DNA of 64,000 nucleotides, from positions 36,778,563 through 36,842,562 of the forward strand of contig NC_088100.1 of the NCBI RefSeq assembly GCF_036370855.1, written 5' to 3'. The DNA comes from Dromaius novaehollandiae (taxonomy: Eukaryota > Chordata > Aves > Casuariiformes > Dromaiidae). Under the pieces are notes generated by a model. The model was not told where the DNA came from, did not search any database, and saw only the letters and a program-made list of their open reading frames with translations. This document shows, in pieces, positions 37,501-49,536 of this stretch; positions within the stretch are counted from its first letter, which is position 1; every line of letters starts with the position of its first letter. Made by a program: the position numbers and the translations under genes.

Positions 37501-39508
37501 TTTCTTCAGACTTTCATCTAACAGAAGACAACTCAGAGAGCATTAGAAGTCTGGGAAAAGGCAGAGAAGTCGTCCAGTAGAGTTAAGAGGGTTTTTTCTG
37601 GCTTTATAGGAAGGGGAAAAACAGTCCTGTTGACAGCTCATTTAGAACTGCCTAGAACAAATGAGCAGTGTGAAGGGAAGGCAGAAGTCTAGCTGCAAGA
37701 AAGCGAGGGAAAGAACTTTTGGGGCTGACAACAGTTATTTGCAGATGTCAAAATAGGTAGGACAACCGTACTTCTGTTAGAGCTCAAGCTATCAGACCAG
37801 GCCTTTCTTCCCACTGAATTTGGGCTCAATGGATATTGCATCTCAGGAACCAATCACTCAGGAAAGTTGCTGCTCTGTACAGCAGTCCTGTTGGTCTCTT
37901 TCTTCACACACTCAATATTTTCTGATCTCTTTCTGCAACTAAAAGTAACATAAGCTCTGTGCACAGTGGAAGGTTGTAGGGCAAATTCACTGAGACATTA
38001 GAATAGCAGCAAGTTGTTTTTCTACTACTAATACACTCAGCCCTCCTGTATCTGTGTTACACTCTGTGTGTAACACAATTTATTTTTACACTGTCTGGCT
38101 TACTGCTGCAGCCTTCAATAAAAAAAAGCATGGGAATTGTCTGGTAGTTTCCTCTTTCTGCAGCTGTTGTCTTTTTCTGAGATACCTGACCTGCTAGAGT
38201 CAAGAGATGCCTTGTCTGAAAAGCGCTGCCACTAACAAGAAAAACACGGATGAATACCTACAAAAAGGTACAAATCCTTGAGGTAGCAAAAATGATGTTT
38301 TTCAATATGTGGTGAAAACTTCTTTACTACAGATGTAGGCCATGCTAGAAAAACATACTTTAACCATGTTTTTTATTGTTATAGATATTAGTTTATAGCT
38401 TATAAATAGAAACAATTGTAAAGTTAAAGTAAATAGGGGATACAACTATAACACAATACTACTTTTCTATAATATTTTTTAGGAAGTACACATATCAAAG
38501 TAATATAGTCCTACATCACCTTTCATATCCAAAGGATGACATCTGTACTACAGGACCACCCAGATAGTCTTTGAACTATAAAAATGAGAAATTATTTTGA
38601 TCATTTCCTTATAAATGAATATGCAACTGTAGGCCAATAATTCAAAATGGTGGAGATCTTGAAGAAAAGGGATAAAGTTACACAAAGTAAGCAATCAACA
38701 CACTTCTAGCTACTTGCACTTTTTCAGACATATCCTAGGCACCCCGGAGTCTGGTAATTTTCTTTTATTATTTTTCCTTGCAAGTAGTGACTCTGAAGTA
38801 AGAGAAATCTTTAAACAGCACCAGATATTAATAATGTGTGACAGCTAGTACAGAATATGTCTGAAAAAGAAACCTGCCTAGCAGTTCAATTGCTATGAAG
38901 GAATTCCTATAACCATTTAGAAATTTTAAAATTAGTTTCAGGACAATGTTACAGTTCATCTCTGAATCAGAAAATTCACTCCAAATTCACCACACTACCA
39001 TCATGATGCTTTCCAAGCTATCAAGCTCTTGCAACACATCACAATTCTCATCAAGAGCTCCTTGTACCATTGATTCAGAGGCATCTCCAACACCTTGAAC
39101 CACCACATCCACTTTAAACCTTTCCTCCACCATGAGGAAGGCAACTTTCATTCAAAACCACTCTGCACAAACACTATGGGGCATAGCAGGAAAGGGAGAT
39201 GTTTAGTACCTAGTCACTACAAAACTAAGTGACACCAACTTTTCCATCATACTAATTGTTAAAAGTGCAATCAGTTCCACACACATACTAGAAAGGCAAC
39301 TGAATTCCCAAGTCTGATAATTTTCATTTTTTTGTCATAAATTTCTCCTAACTCTTTACAGAAATAGAACTGATATACTTCCATTGAAGTCAGTGAAGGA
39401 ACCACACCAGTGAAATTCAGAGCAGAATTTGGCAAACAGCGTGTACCCTGGAGAACTATTTTTGGCGCTTCAGTGCTATGGTCATACTATGAGGTGTTAA
39501 CATTTAAG

Positions 39509-42000
39509 GTCACAGAATCACAGAGTAGCTGAGGTTGAAAGAGAACACTGGATATAGTCTAGTCCAACCCCCCTGCTCAAAGCATGGTCAACTAGAGCAG
39601 GTTGCTAAGGACCTTGTCCAGTTCTGTTTTGAATATTTTCAAGGATGGAGACTCTGCAACCTCTCTGGGCAACCTGTTCCAGTGTTCATACACCTTCAAG
39701 GTACAGAAGAGTTCTTTCTTATGCTTAAATGAAATTTCCTGTATTTCAGCTTGTGCCCATTGCCTCTTGTCCTGTCACTGGGCACCATCTCCTTTACTCC
39801 CTTTCATCAGATTGAATAAGACCCCCTGAGCCTTCTCCTTTCCAGGCTAAACAATCCCAGCTCTTTCAGCCTCTCCTTGTACAACAGGTGCTCAATCCCT
39901 CAATCACTTCTGTGGCCTTTCTGTGAACTCCCTCCAAGATCTAGAGTAGAGTCTTTCTTTTGTACTGGAGAGCCCAGAACTGGACCCAGCACTCCAGATG
40001 TGGCCTCACCAGTGCTGAGCAGAGGTGAAGGATCCCCTCCATTGGCCTGCTAGCAGTGCTTTTCCTAATGCAGTCCAGGATACTGTTGGCTTTCTTTCCC
40101 ACAAGGGCACGTTGCTGCCTCATGTCCCACTTGTTGTCCAACTTCTTGTCTACTAGGTCCTTCTCTGCAAGGCTACTCTCCAGCTGGTTGGCCCCAAGTC
40201 TGTCCTGGTGCATGGGGTTATTCCTCACCAAGTGCAGGACTTCACACTTCGCTTTAGTGACCTTCATGAGGTTCCTATCTGCCCATTTCTCCAGTTTGTT
40301 CAGGTCCTTCTGAGTGGCTACACAACCATGTACCACAGCTAAAGCCTGTACTTCATAGGTTTATCATTGAGGATGTTATGGGAGATGGTGTTGAAAGCCT
40401 TGCTGAAGTCAGGATGAACAACACCCTTCTCTCTCCTGCAAAGCCAGCAGAAGACTATCAGGTTGGTTAGGCATGATTTCCCCTTCATAAGTCCATGCTG
40501 ACTGCTCCTGATCACTGTCTTGTCTTTCATATGTTTGGAAATGTTTCCGGGATTATTTGCTGCATCACCTTCCCAGGGATCAAGACGCAGATGAATGGCC
40601 TGTAGTTCCCCAGATCTTCCTCCTTGCCCTTCCTGAAGACAGGAGCAACATCTGCTTTCTTCCAGTCCTCACAAACCTCTCCCAGGCACCATGACTTCTC
40701 CAAGAAGAATTGAGAGTGGCTGCACAATGACATCAGGCAGCTCCCTCAGCACATGTGGGTGTCTCCCATCAGGTGCTATGCACTTGTGTATGCCCAGGTT
40801 GTTTAAGTGTTCCCTGACCTCATCCTTCTCCACCAAGGGCAAGTCTTCCTTGCTCCAGACTTCCCCATGGGTCTCAGGGTCCTGGGGTTCCTGAAGGCAA
40901 GCCTGTCCAGTAAAAGATGAGGCGCAGAAAGTATTGAGTACCTCAGCCTTCCCCATGTCCTTTAGCACCAGGACCCCTGCCCCACTCAGCAGTGGGTCCA
41001 CATTTCTTTAGTCTTCTTTTGCCTGCCGATATACCTGTCAAAGCCTTTCTTGAGGCTCTTCAGGTCCCTCAGCAGATCCAACTCCAGATGGGCTTTGGCT
41101 TTCCCAATCCCCCGCATTCACAGAGAGTGTTTCTGTATTCTTCCCTAGTCACCTGTCCCTCCTCCCACCCCTCGTATGCTTCCTTTGTGCCTGAGTCGAG
41201 TCAGGAGCTCTTTGCTCATCCTTGCAGCCCTCCTGCCACCTTCACTTGCCTTTCTGTACATCACGTGAACTGTTCTGGAGCTTGGAGGAGGTGATCCTTG
41301 AAAATCAGCCAGCTATCCTCTTCTCTCCAGGACTGTATCCCATGAGATTTTTCCAGACAGGTCCCTGAACAGGCCAAGGTCTGCTCCCCTGAGGTCCAGG
41401 CTTGTGATCCTGCTTTTTGCTTTGCTTTCCCCTCTCAGGATCCTCAACTCCATCATCTCATGGTCACTGTGGCCAAGGCTACCCCCAATCTTCACATCCC
41501 CAACCTCTTCTTCCCTGTTTTTAACCATCAGGCCCAGCAAAGCATCTCCCCTTATCAGCCGCTTGATCACCTGTGTTAGACTGGCATCATCACCACAGTC
41601 TGGAAACCTCCTGGACTGTTTGTGCCCTGCTGCATTGCCCCTCTAGCGGATATCAGTGTGGTTCAAGCTCCCCATGAGAACCAGGGCCTGTGAACCAGTT
41701 GTCTGAAGGACTGCTCAGATGGTCTGCAGCAGACACCCACCACAACATTGCTCATTTTGGGCATCCCAACCCATAAGCTTTCATCTGGCCTCTCACCCGT
41801 CCCTAAGCATAGCTCCATGCATTCTCGCTGCTCTCTCATATAAAAGCAACTCTCCTTTCTCACCATGCAGCCAGTTCTTCCTGAAAAGCCTGTATCTACC
41901 CATTGCAGCACTCTGATCATACAAGTCAATGTATCCAAGTGAAGGAAATCCAGTTGCAAATTTCTTTGGAATCTCTTGTAACTACTTTGGTTTAGGAGGA
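39509..42000 (-). mobile_element. Long avian CR1 LINE, 5'-truncated, with an internal deletion
   Basis: About 2.5 kb, antisense on the plus strand. The 3' end at the left reads 'cacagaatcacagagtagctgaggttga' and 'gtccaacccccctgctc'. Minus-strand ORF2 pieces follow: RT thumb (KLEKWADRNLMK, 39941-40336), RT motif A (PDFSKAF with ISHNIL, 40339-40530), an RT motif LGNYRP (40527-40733), an RT N-terminal stretch with APDGRHPHVLRELPD (40669-41001), and endonuclease with GHSDHEMMELRILR (41457-41471 codes HSDHE) and YMREQRECMELCLG (41663-42004). The RT segment between motif A and the thumb, including the YADD-type box, is missing at about 40335-40345. Stops and frameshifts break it elsewhere. It cannot encode a working enzyme. 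Confidence 0.92.
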
Positions 42001-43339
42001 CCAAGAAAAAAAATGAAATAATGGAAAAAAGAAGCTTTTAGCTTGTTGAGGGCTTGTCGAGCAAGCAAAACTATTGATTCTCTTCAGATATCAGAGATTA
42101 CTCTGGGAAAAGTCTCATTGGTTAGATTTCCCCCATCTTTCACTCTGTCTTAGAATAAAGAATGCAGGAAAATAAGTTATAACAAAGCTGAAGAGAATCA
42201 GGACGCCATGACAAACAAGTCTGTTAAGATCTGATGCAGCAGTACTGTAGAAACACTTGTCCTTTAGAGACAACTACATATTGAAATGAAATAAGAAGCA
42301 CACCACACAGTTATCCAGTCCATTGTCAAATAAGGCAATTGCCTGTCATTCTAGCTTTCTTACTCTATTACATAAATCCATGAGGCAATTTACGACTTAT
42401 TTATACACAAGCGTGTTGTTTTGCATTACTTGCTCAAGCAAGAGTAAATGCCTTTATCTGTCTTAGCTTCAGCAACATGTCCCACCACGATGGCTTCAAA
42501 ATACTAACACTAAATTGCTCCAACTAGCAATATTCTTGCAATATTTTTCTCTCTCCCTTGCCTCAACTTATCTTCTAATCTCCTCATATACAAATGCTGG
42601 ACCAAGCAGGATACCACCCCTTGAGGGACAGTAGCAGTAAAAGTAATAAACCTTGAATTAATCTGCATAGCCAGGAAAGAGCCTTCCTGATCTCGGTTAG
42701 AAGAGAATTCCAGAGAACAGATTTTATCATCTGAAATCTTTTCCTAAGTCATTCTACTTGCAACAGCCGTGTCTTCAGGAGCCAGTCTTTAATTCTATGC
42801 CAGCCCCTTCTGAAAACACCCACAAACACATATCTCTAGGCATATGCTCATTGTACTTCCAGTGTGGTGGTAACATTTTTTTTCTGAACACAGGAGATTT
42901 ACCTTGAGTATACTCCTCCCCATTATTTATTTCCACATTTATGCTTAGCACATCTAAGCCCTTCCAGAATCAAGTAGCTGATAAATGATAACAAAGAAAC
43001 ACCTTGAAGCACTTTCCACATTGTGGTTTTCTATCAAACATGCAAAAAGCAGACATGACCCCTCTTCTGAGGACTTCAATAAAAGTCCTACGTGCTGCTC
43101 TGCCTACTGCTGAGCCAGGTGTAGCTAACCTACTGTCAGCTAGAGATTCATTCAGGTCTGTCAATGTACCAGCTCCTGTGGCTGCTCCCTCGTTCACAGC
43201 TATCAAACCATTTAGGTTAGAAACACATGTATTTAGAGGGGTTTAATTAACCAAAATAATTTTGTAGAAATGAGTCAAAGAGCCATCGCACTTACAGCTT
43301 GGGATTTGGGAGAATACTAACCTCCAGGTAGTGAGGCAG

Positions 43340-43800
43340 GGCAGTAATCAGCAGCTGGGGGCAATATACTCTTCACTTAGCTCAGATGCTGCTGGAACAG
43401 CTCCTCTGACTATAGTATTCTTAACTGCAGCATTCATCCTTCCTTCTAGTCTTCAGACAGTTAACTGAGGTGATTCCCCAATTTGACTGCAGCTTTGCTG
43501 GGTCACCTCTCTACTTCCTCCAGCATTGTGTTCGCAGCAATCTTCTATAAGGTACTAACTCCCAGTTCTGCTAATCCAGTCTCTCAGATAGTCGCTCTCT
43601 ATTTCAGTATGGACAAAGCAATACAGACCTGCAAAGACCTGTTATTGGAAGTGTTTGGGCCTGGCTCATTTCAACACAGGCTAGAGAGCAATCAGACAAG
43701 TTACACTGGCAGAGCCTGGCAGGTGGAAACTCATGATAGGAGGTGATAATAAGCAGCTGGGGGTTACCCAGGTGTTCTTCACTTATTACAGTTACAGCCA
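43340..43800. repeat. Pair of similar segments about 400 bases apart
   Basis: 'taatcagcagctgggggcaat...ctcttcactta' near 43351 and 'taataagcagctgggggttac...ttcttcactta' near 43750 are clearly related, with similar flanks. They could be ends of an old LTR or two copies of an unnamed repeat. Confidence 0.35.
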
Positions 43801-45826
43801 GAACAAGATATGTGAACACGGGAAACAGGTTGCCCTGGTTATCCTCTTTAATTGATGGAGAGAGATGGACAACTATAAGCGGTGATTTATTCTACCAAGG
43901 ACCTGAATCACCCTTTGAAACTCCAAAAACCACATAGGTATTTGGAGAAGGGGAGATTCATAAATCCAGATTCATATTTTCCTAATGGCACAGATTAGCA
44001 TTTTTGTTGCTATCATGTTTCTCTGAATAATACTACAGGTGATTGGCTAAAACAACTGAGAGTTTCTTTTAAATTTTAAAATCAATTTGAATTATAAATC
44101 AAGTTTAGGTAAATGATAGGTCGTCTGTTAACATACACCAACAGAAAGACTATTGACCTATTTCTGTTCTACAACATTAAGCCCAGCTGCTCTCAGTAAC
44201 CACTAAGAAATTATCTGTAAGGAATATGATAAAAGGCCTAAGTGGATCAGCTAAAATTGACTTTAAAAAAAAAAACCACACCTCTCTAAGTGCACTGACT
44301 ATATGTTTATTTTCTTTGGTAAAAGGTAAGGGGGATGTTTTGGTGTTAGCACTGTATGTTCATCTTAGCTGAAGGTGTTGTGAGTTCACCCTGATTAAAG
44401 ACAAAATGGTGCTACAATGCAGAAACAACAATATTTCTGTGAGTTGTTATTTAATGAAACTTCAAACAGCTCAAGCCAGTGCTCTTAATGTTCTATTGAA
44501 AACCTAGACCAGCTAAGCAAAATAAATACTTCTTCTGTATCTCATACGACCAGCTCTTCTCAATCTTTGCTTAGGGTTTCTTTCTTTGCTATCAATTCAT
44601 CTTTTTCAAACTGGAAAGGCAACAAGCATACAAGAGAACACAAACGGAAGCTACAGTGCTCTGGCACAGAGTTCATGAGATTACAGTAATATGATTGCTC
44701 TCTTACCCTCTTCATACTGAGGCTGCATCCACTATTAGGTGAGATTCTGTTGTTATATGTAAATGCAAATCAGCCTTCTGTAAGTTTGCAAGAACGATGT
44801 AGAGGCTAGTTTATTAGCTATCTTGTAGAAAGGAAGTGATGTAAATATATCTTATTTAAGTCTTTCCATCCTCCTTGCATATGTTTTCCTGAGCTAACTG
44901 TGGTTGTCCCTTTTTGCATGTATTTCATGAAAAATATGTCAATAAATAATCAATTGAGCTGACAAGAGGAAAAAGACAATGCAATGGAAAGCTTGTCAAG
45001 TAAGGCCTTTAAATATCCGGTGTAATTTAAATGAGAAATCCTAAATAAACTGCTAGATAATGTGGTAGGTAAACTATTAACCAGGCACAAAGCCCTACAT
45101 TATGTTTGTTATTATATAGCAAAATCTTCTCATAAGTAGACATGAGGAACAGTTACTGAAATTCAGTATATCTGAATTAAAAAAAATAAATTTCCAGTGT
45201 TGCTTTAGAATCATTGTTGAAAAATATATGTTTTGTTCTCAATCACACCTAACCACTTGGGAGATTTATAGGCATTAATGCTCAAATAAATAAGCTTAGA
45301 GCTGGAGAGTTATTACTTCTTTAGGCTTGATGTAGCTTTCATGGAAATTATTAGCTGAATTTTCAGGAAATTCAGGAATGTATGATAAAACCCTTATTGG
45401 AAGTGTACTTGGTTCTGTGTAGTAAACAGTATGTGATCATTGAACCAAAAAAAAATCTGTTGCTGAAATTTTGTCACTATATTTTTAATCTGTATATGGA
45501 TACAGGCAGGGTGTTTACTGTGTTTTATAATCAGCAACCCTTTAAAATTTGTTGGTGCTTTAGACAGATCTATATTTATAAAACCTTTTTTCTTTTTGTA
45601 TTGGTCACACCTGCTCATATTTTTCCATTAAACACAGATTTTTTTTCCCCTAGATTAATTTTATAATCATCTCCTCTAGTAAAAGCGTATATGAGAATAC
45701 AACTAGTCCATCCATTTCTCCTACAAGTTAGTTTCTAACAAACAGAAAAAAAAACAGCAAAAAAAGACACCCAAACCCACAAAACTTTAGGTCATGCACC
45801 TTCTTTGAACTGAGGAGACATAATTG

Positions 45827-45934
45827 GGATTTCCCAAAGGTTTGCTGTCAGCTAACTGCTCCCACTGAAAACAATGAAACCATTGTCTTTGATAGGAGTC
45901 AAGTTAGGCCAAAGCTGAGCACTCCTGCAAATCC
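45827..45934. repeat. Palindromic MITE-like element
   Basis: An imperfect inverted repeat about 108 bases long. Inner arms are at 45859-45876 and 45881-45898 (13 of 18 match, 4-base loop), and the outer ends are ggattt and aaatcc. It resembles old palindromic DNA elements spread in reptile and bird genomes; the family is not certain. Confidence 0.5.
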
Positions 45935-47094
45935 TTTCCGTGCCAACTGGGGAATAATCAAAGATGTCAACATTCAAAGATGAAAAACATATGAAAATGT
46001 ATATTATACTTAAAATGTTTGTAAGCATGTATGACTAACTCAGTAAATACCCTATCACAAACTGAGCTAAAAAGAAAACTTCCTGAAATTTCACATTACT
46101 GCTTCTCACCCACAAATGATAAAGTGTGTTAGCTATTCCACTCATTGCTATTTTAGGGGGAACCTGTACAGCTGGCTGAACAGTTGAAGTCAGGAAGTAC
46201 GATAATACATGTTTTTAGTGCGGAGCTGCATGGATCTCATAATTGTTGATTTAGGTATTTGGATTTAAACAGTGGAGAACTTTAGTGAGAAGAGCTTTAG
46301 CTGGAGTTGACAGAGCTCAACTCTGACTTTTTTTTTAACAAATATGTATTGATAGTTGAGGCTATGTACCTGATATGGTGTTTACTGATGTAGCAGTGCC
46401 AAAGTCAGAACATTGTAATTGAGAATTTCAGAGGTCTGTTAAATATGTTCAAACATACTGCTGCTTGATAGAGTAAAATTTTTCCCAGTTTGGTGGTGAT
46501 ATGAAACCTTTAAGAGACATTCCTGGCGTGCTGTAGTAGGTGCGGCAATGCCCCCAGAGGGGATCGGCTTTGCACATACAACTAGTGTGTCTCCTGGGTT
46601 TAATTTTCTTTGTCCTAATTGCCAGCAGAAGTGGTGATGATTGTTTTTTGAGGGTTTACAGTACTATCTCCAACAAAGACATTTAATTATTAAAAGAAAT
46701 TGGTAAGCTGGGCCCAGAATTACCAGTTAAGGGAATTTCTTCTTGCCTCCTGCGAAGAAGTTGGGAAAATTTGTGCAAGCAGTGGGAAAGTCCATAAACA
46801 AAGGCGTAATAACCTCTCAAAAATCTGAATCTTTATTATAATAAGCATTATTTTGCCCTTCACTTCCACCAAAACTGCTGAAGCCCACTATGCTAATGCA
46901 CTCTGAAAGCACTTTTGCACAGTACTTTACAAAGTGCCTCAGTGTTTTCCTACAGTAATCTCTTCCATAGTTTCTTTATATGTCAGAAACATACAGAGAT
47001 ATATCTTTGCAGGAGAAGAGAGGTAGAGTTGTTCTTCTGTACTAGGTGCCATCTATTTCAAAATCTCTTTAATTTAAGGAGTAAACATTTTTCA

Positions 47095-47226
47095 TATGTA
47101 TATAATACACATTTTAAATATCCATATCCTATATAATGCCTAATATATAATATGAAATATAAAATGCAGTATATATCATAATGCATGTTATATATTGTAA
47201 TATATTTTTTATATATATAAAAAGAT
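47095..47226. repeat. AT-rich low-complexity tract
   Basis: About 130 bases made almost only of TA-rich words (tatataat, atataaaa, tatatatata). Many short self-complementary segments. No coding capacity. Confidence 0.8.
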
Positions 47227-49483
47227 AAGATACACATTAAAGGTCTACTTCTGTTACTTTATCTGACTTCTTCACTGGAAGTTTGTCTTGTTCTTGAGGG
47301 AGGAAATGAATGAAGTCACAGCCTCAGGCCTGCCTGCGTATCACTCTGCACTCAGAATCTCCAGAAAATGGCCTGGAAGCATCTTCGTACACCTGCTATA
47401 CATCTGCTTCTTTATTTCTGTTCACATACCTTATCTAAAAGCTATGCACATAAGCTAGATTATGAGAAAGAAAATTGCTAGAATTCCTGTTACCTTGTAA
47501 TGCAGATGTACCACCTCTGTAGTGGAGATGGTGTGTCTGAATGGTTCTGTAACACACAACATACACTAACCAGCTTCAGTCAGCTCTGGTTGGTAGCCCT
47601 CTGTAACATCTTCAATTATGTAATATAGGCATGCTCTCCATCACTGACTGAAAACATTGCCAGGGTGACAACAATGCGGTGAGATGCAGAGAAGAGATCT
47701 GTAGAATGAAATCCTGCCTTTACTGAGGGGAGGGAGGAACCAAAAAACCTCTCACTGAATTAATTAGGGTCAAAATTCAAAACAAAATGATTATCCTAAT
47801 GTCTTTGGAGGAGATTTTTGCAGAGTGGGGTTCAGGCACATTCATAGGACATACAAAGACATAAAAAGACCTGGTGTGGATGCCCTTGAAATGGTACAAA
47901 TCTTCAGAATAAATGCAATAGAACCAGTGTAGCTGTGAAATCAGTGTCTTTCTTGGGAGCTCATATCTGTATCTAAAAGGGAACATCATAGACTTGAAAG
48001 CTGCAGTGCCTTTGATCCCATGCCGGAATTCCAGGATTTCTGTATAGCATCAGCTCAGCTCCCCGCAGTGAGCATGGTCAGAGGAAAGTATCATGAAAAG
48101 AGTGTTATAGTCAGCACGCTCTTGAGGTTTTGGCTTGTTGACACCTAGCCAGTGCTGACTGTAATTCCAGCTTTGCTCTGGGACTTAGGCATTCAACAGT
48201 ACAAGAGGGACTTCTCTCCTCCTCAGGCCACGTGGCAACAATGTCTCTTTAAGAATGGGAGCAGAGCTACAGACTTGAGATCAATGGTCTTTTGGCTAGG
48301 ATTTCCAGACATCCGCAGCCTGTTGGAGCTGCAATTGCCAATAATTTATCAGCACCAGAGGAATGAAAAAAGTCTTTGAGTTCCACCCAGGGAAAAGAGG
48401 ATGTGCTCCTAGGTTCCTCAGCTTTAGGGCCTTTACCCAGGAGGGGGGAGGTCTAGTTTTTAGTTTCTGCTCCAAAAAATGTTCATGAATTTTCTTCACT
48501 GACTGTTTCTTATAAAATACAGAAATCATCAAAGCAGAGCTCAGAACCCAGCTGCTTCTCTGAGGCCAACCAGGCTTCCTGACTATATTCCGTCTTTTTT
48601 CCCAGGGAGATAGAAGAACATCCTGGTTTTGGTACCTCAGCTGGTTTAAGTGTGAGATAGGTACTGAGATGCTTCACATATACCTACAGAAGAAGGCTGA
48701 GGGTTTGGTAGAGATATGTTCAGAAAGAAGTAGCATCTGAACAGCGGTTTTCAAGTTGTCATTTTGGACTTAAGCACCACTTATCCAAGTTTTGAACCTG
48801 AAATCATTGTTCTCCTTTTTTAAGTGCATATCAATATTGATTCTTTCACCAGCTGCATTTAGCCCATGTCACACAATATGGACAAGATGACAGAGAATAG
48901 AAAAATAAGACAAAAACAATCTCAAAGCTGAAAGCTGATGTCAGCAAAACTGGTATTAGGAATAAAATACTTTTTTTCTTTTTGCTTTTTTTTAATAGCA
49001 ATAAGGATGAGTTCACTTATGGAACAGGTAACTTAAGAATATCCTCCAGTTGCAAAATCAAGAACAGAAGTTTTACCAGAAAGTATGTGTAGCTCTTTGC
49101 TAAATTACTGGATCAGGCACGAGAACTGCAGGGTAAATTCCCATGGCTCAGTGCTAATATTAATTTAGATTTTTATACACAGTGCCTCACTGTAAATCTA
49201 AGATCACTATATCTTCATGAGGACATACACCTTGCTTATTCTGCCTGTGTCTGGAGATTTTTTCTAGTTTCTTCTGGATATGACTACATAGTTGTGAGCC
49301 TTCACTCTAGATGGGCATGAGTCAGCTCCAAACCATAAACAGTGTAGCCATGGTTAGTAAGCCTGAGCTACTAAGCCTTGCTGATAGCGTGGGCACAGCA
49401 AGTTGTGTCTGCTTGGAGCACAACCAAAGCAAGCTCACATCTGCTTGCAAAAAAATGTGTAAACATATCCTCTCTGTTCTTTT

Positions 49484-49536
49484 CCTGCTTCCTCCCCTGC
49501 CTTTCTCTTTCCCTCTCCCTCTCTCTTTCTCTCTGT
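49484..49536. repeat. Pyrimidine-rich (CT)n-like tract
   Basis: Almost pure C/T with tctctctttctctct runs, followed by a short CACACA segment. It creates open frames in several phases on both strands; none is credible. Confidence 0.85.
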
